Below are positions 17,456-24,475 of a stretch of 35,594 nucleotides of DNA, one piece after another (position 1 is the first letter of the stretch; each line of letters starts with the position of its first letter). Source of the stretch: Candidatus Avirikenella pullistercoris (GTDB lineage: Bacteria; Bacteroidota; Bacteroidia; Bacteroidales; Rikenellaceae); the NCBI GenBank assembly GCA_018710935.1, contig DVIX01000034.1, positions 1 to 35,594 on the forward strand, written 5' to 3'. The position numbers and the translations under genes are program-made. The notes under the pieces are model-generated. The model saw nothing but the letters and a program-made list of their open reading frames with translations, was not told where the DNA came from and ran no database searches.

Positions 17456-18789
17456 GACAACTCTATCTCGTATTGGCTCAATTTATTGTATAACGTTTTT
17501 CTGTCGATTCCCAACAGTTTGGCAGCTTTGCTTTTATTATTGCCTGTATGCGCCAAAGCTTCCAATATCCGTTTCTTTTCATCATTGGGATCAGAGAGTA
17601 CAAAGGATTGTTCTCCAGACTTGTCTTTCGTCAATTCATCCGGCAAATCGCTCAGAGAGATAATCTCTCCGGGACAAAACAACACAGCCCTTTTAATTGC
17701 ATTTTTCATTTGCCGCAAATTCCCTGACCATCCATACGCACAAAGCCACTTTTCCGTCTCCTTATCGAATCCCTTGATGTTTTTTTCCAACTCTCTGTTG
17801 GCATCCTGTAAAAATACAGATGCGAAAGTCATTATATCATCGCCCCGCTCCCGCAAAGGCGGAACATATACCGCCAATTCATTAATCCTATGATAAAGGT
17901 CTTCTCTGAAACGGTTTTCCCGAATCGCATCCTGCAAATTTTCATTCGTTGCAGCGATAATACGTACATCTACCGATATTTCTTTCATACTGCCTACCGG
18001 GCGGATAATACGCTCCTGTATCGCCCTCAGCAACTGTACCTGCACTTCATAAGACAGATTGCCTATCTCATCCAAAAATACCGTACCATGGTCAGCCGTT
18101 TCAAAAACACCTTTTTTGTCACTGACCGCCGAAGTAAACGCTCCTTTCACATGGCCGAAAAGTTCGCTGGCACCCAACTCCCGAGAGAGAGCCCCGCAAT
18201 CGACAGCAATAAACGGATAATCCTTCCGCTTGCTATTATTGTGAATGAACCGCGCCGCATACTCTTTGCCTGTTCCACTCTCCCCCATAATCAAAACCGA
18301 CATATTGGTCGGTGCCACCACACGCAACTGGTTATATAATTTTCGGGAAGCTTCCCCGTTTCCCATAACAAACGAAAGGTCGGCTATCGCATCCGACGTC
18401 ACCGGTTCGGGATTATCCTTCTTCATCTTCCGGGCAGCCAAAACCGCCGTTATTTTCTCATTCAATATTTCCGGATTTACCGGTTTCTGCAAATAATCGA
18501 ATGCTCCGAGTTTTATCGCCGCTACCGCCGTATCCACTCCGGCATAACTCGTCATCATAATCACCTCACTGTCCGGCGACTTATGACGAATCCACTCCAA
18601 CAGAGTAATACCATCCGTATCCGGCAACCTCAAATCAGACAAAACAATATCATAACGGTTGTTTCCTATACGCTTCATAGCTTCCGCCCCGGACGCAACT
18701 CCATCCGCCTCGAATCCCTGCTTCTTCAGCCATGTCCGCAACATTAAGCCGAAAGCCATATCATCCTCGATTACCAATACTTTTGTCAT
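17452..18789 (-). CDS. NtrC-family sigma-54-dependent response regulator
   Basis: A 445-aa transcription activator with three domains. The receiver has phospho-acceptor Asp52 and Lys102. The AAA+ domain has Walker A GESGTGKE (169-176), sigma-54 contact loop GAFTSA (216-221) in place of GAFTGA, and Walker B GTVFLDE (235-241). A Fis-type helix-turn-helix lies at the C-terminus ([21 protein letters not shown]). I chose the ATG at 18789 over one 21 bases upstream because it places the aspartate at the usual position 52-54 and because the -7 element at 18816-18823 would make the upstream ATG leaderless. It probably receives phosphate from the convergent hybrid kinase. Its target promoters were not found. 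Confidence 0.93.
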   Translation of the reverse strand: MTKVLVIEDDMAFGLMLRTWLKKQGFEADGVASGAEAMKRIGNNRYDIVLSDLRLPDTDGITLLEWIRHKSPDSEVIMMTSYAGVDTAVAAIKLGAFDYLQKPVNPEILNEKITAVLAARKMKKDNPEPVTSDAIADLSFVMGNGEASRKLYNQLRVVAPTNMSVLIMGESGTGKEYAARFIHNNSKRKDYPFIAVDCGALSRELGASELFGHVKGAFTSAVSDKKGVFETADHGTVFLDEIGNLSYEVQVQLLRAIQERIIRPVGSMKEISVDVRIIAATNENLQDAIRENRFREDLYHRINELAVYVPPLRERGDDIMTFASVFLQDANRELEKNIKGFDKETEKWLCAYGWSGNLRQMKNAIKRAVLFCPGEIISLSDLPDELTKDKSGEQSFVLSDPNDEKKRILEALAHTGNNKSKAAKLLGIDRKTLYNKLSQYEIELS

Positions 18790-18815
18790 TACTCCTTCTG
18801 AATTATTCATCCTTA

Positions 18816-18823
18816 CAAAGATA
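18816..18823 (-). promoter_or_regulatory. Promoter -7 element (TATCTTTG) of the response regulator
   Basis: The minus strand reads TATCTTTG here. The expected transcript start is near 18810, giving a leader of about 20 bases to the ATG at 18789. This argues against the in-frame ATG at 18810. No clear -33 element is present. Confidence 0.55.
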
Positions 18824-18975
18824 AAATTTTTTAGAACAAGAACATAGAAGAATCATCCAAAGAAGCGGAAATGTGTTCATAATACAGGAAATCCTTTCCC
18901 TTTCAAGCTACGAAACAGGCAGATCCGCCTGTTTCTATCCTTTCTGAAAACACATTATCCTATCAATCCCTATCG

Positions 18976-19005
18976 GCAAAAAGAAAAGGGCTACCTCCGT
19001 AGCCC
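18976..19005 (-). terminator. Minus-strand intrinsic terminator
   Basis: GGGCTAC (19005-18999 read on the minus strand) pairs with GTAGCCC (18994-18988) around a 4-base loop. It is followed on the minus strand by TTTTCTTTTT, a good T-run. No minus-strand gene is annotated immediately upstream of it. Confidence 0.7.
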
Positions 19006-19094
19006 CTCCTAACAAACCTAAGACCTTATTAATAAAAAAATTCTTTTTCTAAAACCTAAAATGTTTAAATTTATTCAACACATTTACCGTTATC

Positions 19095-19102
19095 CAAACT
19101 TA
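19095..19102 (-). promoter_or_regulatory. Orphan minus-strand -7 element (TAAGTTTG)
   Basis: TAAGTTTG matches TAnnTTTG and would start a transcript near 19090 that runs to the terminator at 19005-18976, about 110 bases. No -33 element is clear. Confidence 0.35.
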
Positions 19103-19486
19103 CACAAGTTTGCGTACCTTAGTTTACAGGCTTAAAGCAATTTTCAAATTACTTTTCCGATTACCCGATATCATCACACCGGCAAAACCTGAGGAAGACT
19201 TCATCTATTCTGCATCCTTTTCACCAACAACATCAGCTTCAACGGCATTAATTGCAGGAAAAGAAGAACCAGCCCGAATGTTACAACCTTTGTAACCGCT
19301 ATCAATATCTTTACATAACCATTCACTTTTAGTTCGTTAATATAGTTTTATTATGTCCTTTTATTGTCCTTTATTTACTATCATATAAAAAATATGCCAA
19401 AAAACAGTCTTTACAAAATCGATTATTAACCAAATGAACATAAAACACTTACATATTAAAACCATTTTTGCTTTCTGAACAAAACA

Positions 19487-19525
19487 TGTGGAAATGTGTG
19501 GAATTGTGTGGAAAATTTCCACACA
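19487..19525. repeat. Three TGTGGAA repeats at 10-bp spacing plus a perfect inverted repeat
   Basis: TGTGGAA occurs at 19487, 19497 and 19507, exactly one helical turn apart. The last copy is part of a perfect inverted repeat: TGTGTGGAAA (19505-19514), one A, then TTTCCACACA (19516-19525). This looks like an operator for a dimeric protein binding one face of the DNA. It lies about 200 bases upstream of the -7 element of the 5-alpha-reductase operon. Confidence 0.6.
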
Positions 19526-19727
19526 TCGGTATAAAACCTGAAATAACAACCGGCCGTCTGCTTCATATTTTTCCCATTGCTTATATATCGAAACACAAAT
19601 CCGCCAAATCAAATACCGACTTTTTACACCGGGAACAAAAAAAGAAATTGTCAGAACTTTTTCATCCGCTCTTTCCGTCCGAACAAATAATAATTTACAA
19701 ACCATTCACATTTTCCTCTAAAAAAGT

Positions 19728-19735
19728 TATATTTG
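19728..19735 (+). promoter_or_regulatory. Promoter -7 element (TATATTTG) of the steroid-reductase operon
   Basis: TATATTTG is an exact TAnnTTTG match, 56 bases before the ATG at 19792. It places transcription start near 19740, downstream of the in-frame ATG at 19468, which therefore cannot be the translation start from this promoter. The -33 region is not recognisable, so an activator may be needed. Confidence 0.55.
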
Positions 19736-19791
19736 AAATCATCTTTTACTTATCGAAAAACACAGGCAATAAATATTATATTTCAAAAAAT

Positions 19792-20553
19792 ATGGGGATA
19801 ACCGGTTTTTATATCTTACTTATAATAATGGCTATTACGGCCATTATCGTTTTTGCCGCCCTTTACCGTATCAAAGCCGGATACGGTATTTTCCGAACCG
19901 AAAAATGGGGCATTGCCATCAACAACCGTATCGCATGGATATTCATGGAAGCTCCCGTATTTATTGTAATGCTAATTTTATGGAGTAATTCGCCCCGCCA
20001 ATGGGTACCGGCTCCTTTTTTGATTTTCCTCTTATTCGAACTGCACTATTTCCAACGTTCCTTCATCTTTCCTCTACTAATGAGAGGGAAAGGGAAAATG
20101 CCCGTCGCTATTATGGCAATGGGAATTATCTTCAACCTGCTGAACGGGTACATTCAAGGCGAATGGCTGTTCTACCTCTCTCCCGACACGCTTTACACTA
20201 CCCAATGGCTCTATACTCCGCAGTTCATCTTCGGAACAACCTTATTCATTTTCGGCATGTATATCAACATACAGAGCGACTCGATCATACGGAACCTGAG
20301 AAAACCGGGGGATAACAAACACTATTTACCCAAAGGCGGAATGTACGATTATGTCACCTCCGCCAATTATTTCGGAGAGATAGTGGAATGGTGCGGTTTT
20401 GCCCTGCTGACATTCTCTCTGCCGGGGCTTCTGTTTGCCGTATGGACCGCCGCCAACTTAGTCCCACGTGCCGATGCCATATATCGCCGATACCTCACGG
20501 AATTCGGAAACGAAGTCGGAAACCGGAAAAGAATTTTTCCGTTCCTTTATTAA
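19792..20553 (+). CDS. 3-oxo-5-alpha-steroid 4-dehydrogenase (SRD5A-type 5-alpha-reductase)
   Basis: A 253-aa membrane enzyme with 6-7 hydrophobic helices that should reduce the delta4 double bond of 3-oxo-delta4 steroids (steroid hormones, 3-oxo-delta4 bile acids) to the 5-alpha product with NADPH. It aligns over its length with mammalian SRD5A1/2. Glu53 (FMEAPVF) and Tyr86 (LHYFQRSF) match SRD5A2 Glu57 and Tyr91, which hold the steroid C3 carbonyl. INIQSDSIIRNLRKPG (159-174) and YVTSANYFGEIVEWCG (187-202) are the NADP-binding family hallmarks. The C-terminus keeps a version of the RK..IPF ending (RKRIFPFLY). The ATG at 19792 fits the family N-terminus; a longer frame from 19468 adds non-homologous sequence. 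It is the first gene of the operon, 27 bases before the flavin reductase. Confidence 0.9.
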   Translation: MGITGFYILLIIMAITAIIVFAALYRIKAGYGIFRTEKWGIAINNRIAWIFMEAPVFIVMLILWSNSPRQWVPAPFLIFLLFELHYFQRSFIFPLLMRGKGKMPVAIMAMGIIFNLLNGYIQGEWLFYLSPDTLYTTQWLYTPQFIFGTTLFIFGMYINIQSDSIIRNLRKPGDNKHYLPKGGMYDYVTSANYFGEIVEWCGFALLTFSLPGLLFAVWTAANLVPRADAIYRRYLTEFGNEVGNRKRIFPFLY

Positions 20554-20580
20554 AACCATTAACCGGTAAAATCGAAAATT

Positions 20581-21795
20581 GTGGAATCCAAACTATTTAC
20601 CCCAGCCAAAATCGGTCCGCTTACCCTCCGTAACCGGACTATCCGTTCCGCCGCTTTCGAAGGGATGTGCGAAGGCAATGCCCCGACCCAGCAACTATTG
20701 GATTATCACGCTTCAGTAGCCGAAGGCGGCATCGGAATGACCACATTGGCCTATGCTTCCGTGACCCGAAGCGGCTTATCCTTCCCCCGCCAGTTATGGT
20801 TGCGGAAAGAGATCATACCCGAACTACGCCGTGTAACGGATGCCATACACAATTTCGGCGCCGCCGCTTCTATCCAGATAGGACATTGCGGAAATATGTC
20901 CCATAAAAGCATCTGCGGCGAAACCCCTATCTCCGCTTCCAGCGGATTCAATATCTACTCGCCTACTTTTGTACGGGGAATGCGTACAAAAGAAATTACC
21001 GATATGGCAAAAGCGTTCGGCGAAGCTGTCAATTTAGCCCGGGAAGGAGGAATGGATGCCGTAGAGATACACGCAGGGCACGGATACCTGATAAGCCAAT
21101 TCCTGTCTCCCTACACCAATCGCAGGAAAGATGAATACGGCGGCTCTCTCGCCAACCGTATGCGTTTTATGGAACAGGTTATGCAAGAAGTCAAGCAGGC
21201 TGCCGGAAACGATATTGCCGTAATCGTAAAGACCAATATGCGAGACGGATTTAAAGGAGGCATAGAGATAGAAGAAGCATTGGAAATAGCGAAACGATTG
21301 GAAGAATACGGCGCCGACGCACTCGTGTTGAGCGGCGGTTTCGTCAGTAAAGCTCCCATGTATGTTATGCGCGGTTCCATGCCGGTAAAAACTCTTACCC
21401 ATTACATGGATTGTTGGTGGCTGAAATGGGGTGTCAAAATGTTCGGGAAACTGATGATTCCATCCGTACCGTTCAAAGAAGCTTATTTTTTGGACGACGC
21501 CAAAATCTTCCGCAAACATTTGAAACTGCCTTTAATATACGTCGGCGGATTGATTTCCAGAGAAAAGATAGATGAAGTATTAAACAACAGTTTCGAGTTC
21601 GTTTCCATGGCCCGTGCCCTTATCCGGGAACCGGATTTCGTAAACCGGCTAGCCGCAGGCGAACAACGTTGCAGCTGCACACACAGCAACTATTGCATCG
21701 GAAGGATGTACACTTTAGATATGTGTTGCCATACCCACCGTACGGACATTCCGCCTTGCCTACGCAAAGAGATCGAAAAATTAGAAAACCGATGA
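20581..21795 (+). CDS. Old Yellow Enzyme-family NAD(P)H:flavin oxidoreductase (candidate delta4-steroid 5-beta-reductase)
   Basis: A 404-aa protein formed of the FMN-binding TIM barrel only, without the FAD/NAD domain carried by BaiCD/BaiH and 2,4-dienoyl-CoA reductases. Family motifs are QIGHCGNM (99-106), EIHAGHGYL (162-170), QFLSPYTNRRKDEYGG (173-188) and GGLISREKI near the phosphate site. The C-terminus is Cys-rich: Cys364, 366, 372, 382 and 383. The usual CxxCxxxC iron-sulphur motif is altered, with Ser369 in a usual Cys position. OYE-type enzymes reduce activated C=C bonds, and some gut members reduce 3-oxo-delta4 steroids to 5-beta products. Its place between a 5-alpha-reductase and an SDR makes that the best guess. 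It starts with GTG, and its stop overlaps the SDR start (ATGA). Confidence 0.85.
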   Translation: MESKLFTPAKIGPLTLRNRTIRSAAFEGMCEGNAPTQQLLDYHASVAEGGIGMTTLAYASVTRSGLSFPRQLWLRKEIIPELRRVTDAIHNFGAAASIQIGHCGNMSHKSICGETPISASSGFNIYSPTFVRGMRTKEITDMAKAFGEAVNLAREGGMDAVEIHAGHGYLISQFLSPYTNRRKDEYGGSLANRMRFMEQVMQEVKQAAGNDIAVIVKTNMRDGFKGGIEIEEALEIAKRLEEYGADALVLSGGFVSKAPMYVMRGSMPVKTLTHYMDCWWLKWGVKMFGKLMIPSVPFKEAYFLDDAKIFRKHLKLPLIYVGGLISREKIDEVLNNSFEFVSMARALIREPDFVNRLAAGEQRCSCTHSNYCIGRMYTLDMCCHTHRTDIPPCLRKEIEKLENR

Positions 21796-22664
21796 TAAAT
21801 AAATTAGCGATCGTTACCGGAGGAAACGGAGATATGGGATCTTGTATCACCCGTGCCGTAGCAGCAGCCGGTTACCGGGTAATTATGGCATGCAACAATC
21901 CTGAAAGCGGAGAACCGTTGCGGCAACAGATTATTCAGGAAACCAAAAACCCGCATATCGAAATCGAACAACTGGAATTACGCGACCTGCAAAATGTCGT
22001 TCGCTTCACGGAACGCATCGAAGCCCGCAAAATACCGGTCGCTCTTTTAATGAACAATGCCGGAGTCATGCCGCCCAAAAGCAGCATTACCCAAAACGGA
22101 TTCAACCATACCGTAAGCGTAAACTATATCGCTCCTTTTCTGCTTACTTTACGGCTGCTTTCTTCCATGGAAAGAAATTCACGAATCGTCAATATGATTT
22201 CATGTACCTATGCCATTGGAAAAATAAAACTTCCGCAATTTTTCGAAACTGGAGGATATAAACATTATCACCGGATTCCCGTATACAGCAACACCAAATT
22301 AGCTTTATTGCTTTTTACCCTCGAATTATCCAAACGGATAAAAGAACGGGGCATTACAGTCAATGCAGCCGATCCGGGTATCGTCAGCACAAAATTTATC
22401 GTCATGGAACAATGGTTCGATCCGCTGACCGACATTTTTTTCCGGCCGTTCATCAAAAAGCCGCAACAAGGAGCGGCCACCGCTATTCACCTGTTGCTAA
22501 ACCCGCAAGTCCAAAACATTACCGGATCTGCTTTTGCCGATTGCAAAGAAATATCCCTTTCGACAAAATACAAAAATTCTTCCTTGCAAAAAGAGCTATG
22601 GGACGCTACATACCGAAAAATAGCCCCTTTCTTAGATAAAGAAAAAATTTTACCGTTCTCATAA
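21792..22664 (+). CDS. Short-chain dehydrogenase/reductase (candidate 3-hydroxysteroid dehydrogenase)
   Basis: A 290-aa SDR of the retinol-dehydrogenase-like subgroup. The nucleotide-binding motif TGGNGDMG is at 9-16, NNAG at 88-91, catalytic Ser137 (MISCTY) and Tyr165-x3-Lys169 (YSNTK), and ADPGIVST at 193-200. After beta-strand 2 the usual ACRN is ACNN (33-36), losing the arginine that favours NADP, so NAD(H) use is possible. The start was set at 21792, where ATGA overlaps the upstream stop by 4 bases; a longer frame from 21669 has no family homology. Operon context suggests oxidation or reduction of the steroid 3-position, for example giving 3-beta-hydroxy-5-alpha (isoallo) products. Stereochemistry cannot be read from the sequence. 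Confidence 0.85.
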   Translation: MINKLAIVTGGNGDMGSCITRAVAAAGYRVIMACNNPESGEPLRQQIIQETKNPHIEIEQLELRDLQNVVRFTERIEARKIPVALLMNNAGVMPPKSSITQNGFNHTVSVNYIAPFLLTLRLLSSMERNSRIVNMISCTYAIGKIKLPQFFETGGYKHYHRIPVYSNTKLALLLFTLELSKRIKERGITVNAADPGIVSTKFIVMEQWFDPLTDIFFRPFIKKPQQGAATAIHLLLNPQVQNITGSAFADCKEISLSTKYKNSSLQKELWDATYRKIAPFLDKEKILPFS

Positions 22665-22684
22665 CACCGCAACCTTGCAATAAG

Positions 22685-24256
22685 TTACTGCGACCCAGCT
22701 CCATAATTAGAAATCAACTCCTTGAAATAACCGATCATTCTTCCGTAATTTTCAAGCGAAATATATTCGTTCTCATTATGAATCGTACGTTGTTCATATT
22801 CGTTCAGGGCTAATGGCATAAACCGATATATATTATCACTGACAATCTGATATTTATAAGCATCCGTTCCTCCTATCGTAATATAAGCCGCTACCAAAGC
22901 CTCGGGATAAACCGCTTTCATCGCATTGCAAATGGCTTCATAGCCCGGCGTATTCTCCGGAGAGATACCCGATGCCTCCCGCGCCGATGCCACTTCTATC
23001 TCCACTTCATATCCTTTACATAACTTTTCCACATGTTCAATCACTTTCTCCACGGAATCCCCCGGAAGCAAGCGGAAATTAACCGTTATCTCCGACATGG
23101 AAGAAAGCACATTGGGCGCATCGCTTCCTTTAGCCATCGTTATAGCCGTTGTCGTACGTATCAATGCATTGGAAGCCGGATTCTCCGATAACGTTTTTAG
23201 CAATAAAGGCTGCAACAACCACCTATTCGCAATTACCATACGAGGGATAAATCCCTGACCGGAACCGATATTCGTAAGGAAAGAGGCCACCGGAGGGATA
23301 ATACGGGCAGGCATCTGGTCTGCATTCAATCTTTCGATAACCTCTGCAGCCATCACTAACGAGCTTTTCTGCGGAGGCATGGAAGAGTGTCCTCCCATTC
23401 CGTACACCTTAACATTCAACGTTAACAAACCTTTCTCTCCCACACCCACCAATGCAACCGGCCTTCCTTCCGCTCCGGGCACAGAAGTATTTACAATACC
23501 TCCCTCGTCATAAACGGCTGCAAACCGGATATTTTGTTCCTTAAAATAATCTGCAATATAACGTGCCCCTTGTGTTCCTCCTATCTCTTCATCATATCCG
23601 AAAGCGAACCAGATGTCCCGTTCCGGACGGTATCCTCCTGCAATCAATGTATCGGCAGCCTCCAATAACGCAAACAACATTCCTTTCATATCGAGCGTTC
23701 CCCTCCCGTAAATACGCCCATTCACAACTGCTCCCGAAAAAGGAGAATAATCCCACCGGCCGGCAACAGCCGTAATCGGAACAGAAGGTAAATCCTGGAT
23801 ATTATACACCGAAGAATCCGCATCCGAATCACCCGGCACATATCCGGCTACCGGAACTACATCATAATGAGAAAGAAAAAGCAAAGGCTCCGAAGAAGAA
23901 TTTTTTCCCTTCCAATGAAACACCAACCCGTATTCGTTAATGACAGAGGTATCCATAATATGATATATACGGGGATAAACCCGGGGAAGATAAGCCTTAA
24001 ACCGTTCAAAAGGGAGATAAGCTTCTGTATCGCTCGTATCCGTAACACTGACGGTAGGGATACGCAACCCTCCTACGAAACGTTGAATTGCTTTTTCCGA
24101 AGGAACCCACTTTTTTGCAGATTTCTCGACAACTACATTGTCCCTTTTCGGAAAGGGATAAATCAACGTTTTGATAACCAATCCTATCAATAAAATAAAT
24201 AGGAATAAAATAATAATCCCGAAACCGATCACGATGCTATTCTTTTTTTTCTTCAT
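22685..24256 (-). CDS. M20 family amidohydrolase/peptidase, PM20D1/carboxypeptidase S-like
   Basis: A 523-aa protein anchored by one N-terminal membrane helix (about 8-31), with the enzyme domain presumably in the periplasm. The M20 dinuclear zinc site is complete: His130 and Asp132 in SHYDVVP, bridging Asp189 in GRGTLDMKG, Glu223/Glu224 in YDEEIGG, Asp250 in VYDEGG and a final His near 493 in IHNENEY. The lid-domain histidine lies in GMGGHSSMPP. It resembles human PM20D1 and yeast carboxypeptidase S along its length. Known activities of this branch are N-acyl-amino-acid synthesis/hydrolysis and peptide C-terminal trimming. It converges on the steroid operon with only 20 bases between, so it is not co-transcribed. 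The substrate is unknown. Confidence 0.88.
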   Translation of the reverse strand: MKKKKNSIVIGFGIIILFLFILLIGLVIKTLIYPFPKRDNVVVEKSAKKWVPSEKAIQRFVGGLRIPTVSVTDTSDTEAYLPFERFKAYLPRVYPRIYHIMDTSVINEYGLVFHWKGKNSSSEPLLFLSHYDVVPVAGYVPGDSDADSSVYNIQDLPSVPITAVAGRWDYSPFSGAVVNGRIYGRGTLDMKGMLFALLEAADTLIAGGYRPERDIWFAFGYDEEIGGTQGARYIADYFKEQNIRFAAVYDEGGIVNTSVPGAEGRPVALVGVGEKGLLTLNVKVYGMGGHSSMPPQKSSLVMAAEVIERLNADQMPARIIPPVASFLTNIGSGQGFIPRMVIANRWLLQPLLLKTLSENPASNALIRTTTAITMAKGSDAPNVLSSMSEITVNFRLLPGDSVEKVIEHVEKLCKGYEVEIEVASAREASGISPENTPGYEAICNAMKAVYPEALVAAYITIGGTDAYKYQIVSDNIYRFMPLALNEYEQRTIHNENEYISLENYGRMIGYFKELISNYGAGSQ

Positions 24257-24463
24257 TGTCTTCTTTTTAAATGCAACCTCTTCTTACATAGTAACAACAT
24301 TCAAGCCAAGCGTTCCGGCAAATCCGGCTATTCTTCACCGTTTTTTACAAACCGAATTATAAAACTCCATATTTCTCTCCCGTCCATTACAAAAACTTTT
24401 CACTTTATAACTCCTTTATGCCAGATACCGAATCAAAAGAGAACAATTCTTTTAAAAATTTCA

Positions 24464-24471
24464 TATTTTTG
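24464..24471 (+). promoter_or_regulatory. Promoter -7 element (TATTTTTG) of the EFR1 gene, predicting a leaderless mRNA
   Basis: TATTTTTG matches TAnnTTTG and ends only 4 bases before the ATG at 24476, so transcription should start at or next to the first base of the start codon. There is no clear -33 element. Confidence 0.5.
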
Positions 24472-24475
24472 TTAT

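Larger units (their letters stand above)
18824..19727. other. Gene-poor region between the regulator and the steroid-reductase operon
   Basis: About 900 bases without a confident gene. It contains a perfect 9-bp hairpin (GAAACAGGC at 18912-18920, GCCTGTTTC at 18927-18935) without a clear T-run. A minus-strand terminator lies near 18988-19005 and an isolated minus-strand -7 element at 19095-19102. A cluster of TGTGGAA repeats with a palindrome occupies 19487-19525. A minus-strand frame from about 19342 to 19213 encodes a protein-like acidic sequence (WLCKDIDSGYKGCNIRAG, ending GEKDAE) but has no ATG. An overlapping frame starting with GTG encodes a hydrophobic 41-aa peptide. Either may be a remnant or chance. 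Confidence 0.45.

Noticed and set aside
18912-18935. 9-bp hairpin as a terminator
   Set aside because: The stem is perfect but neither strand has a proper T-run after it and no gene ends nearby. I recorded it only within the region entry.
19110-19295. 61-codon plus-strand frame with TTG start
   Set aside because: No promoter match, no recognisable family, and it overlaps the equally ambiguous minus-strand frames.
19468-19791. Longer N-terminus for the 5-alpha-reductase (108 extra residues)
   Set aside because: It begins upstream of the -7 element and the added residues are unlike any SRD5A protein. The frame also runs through the repeat/palindrome.
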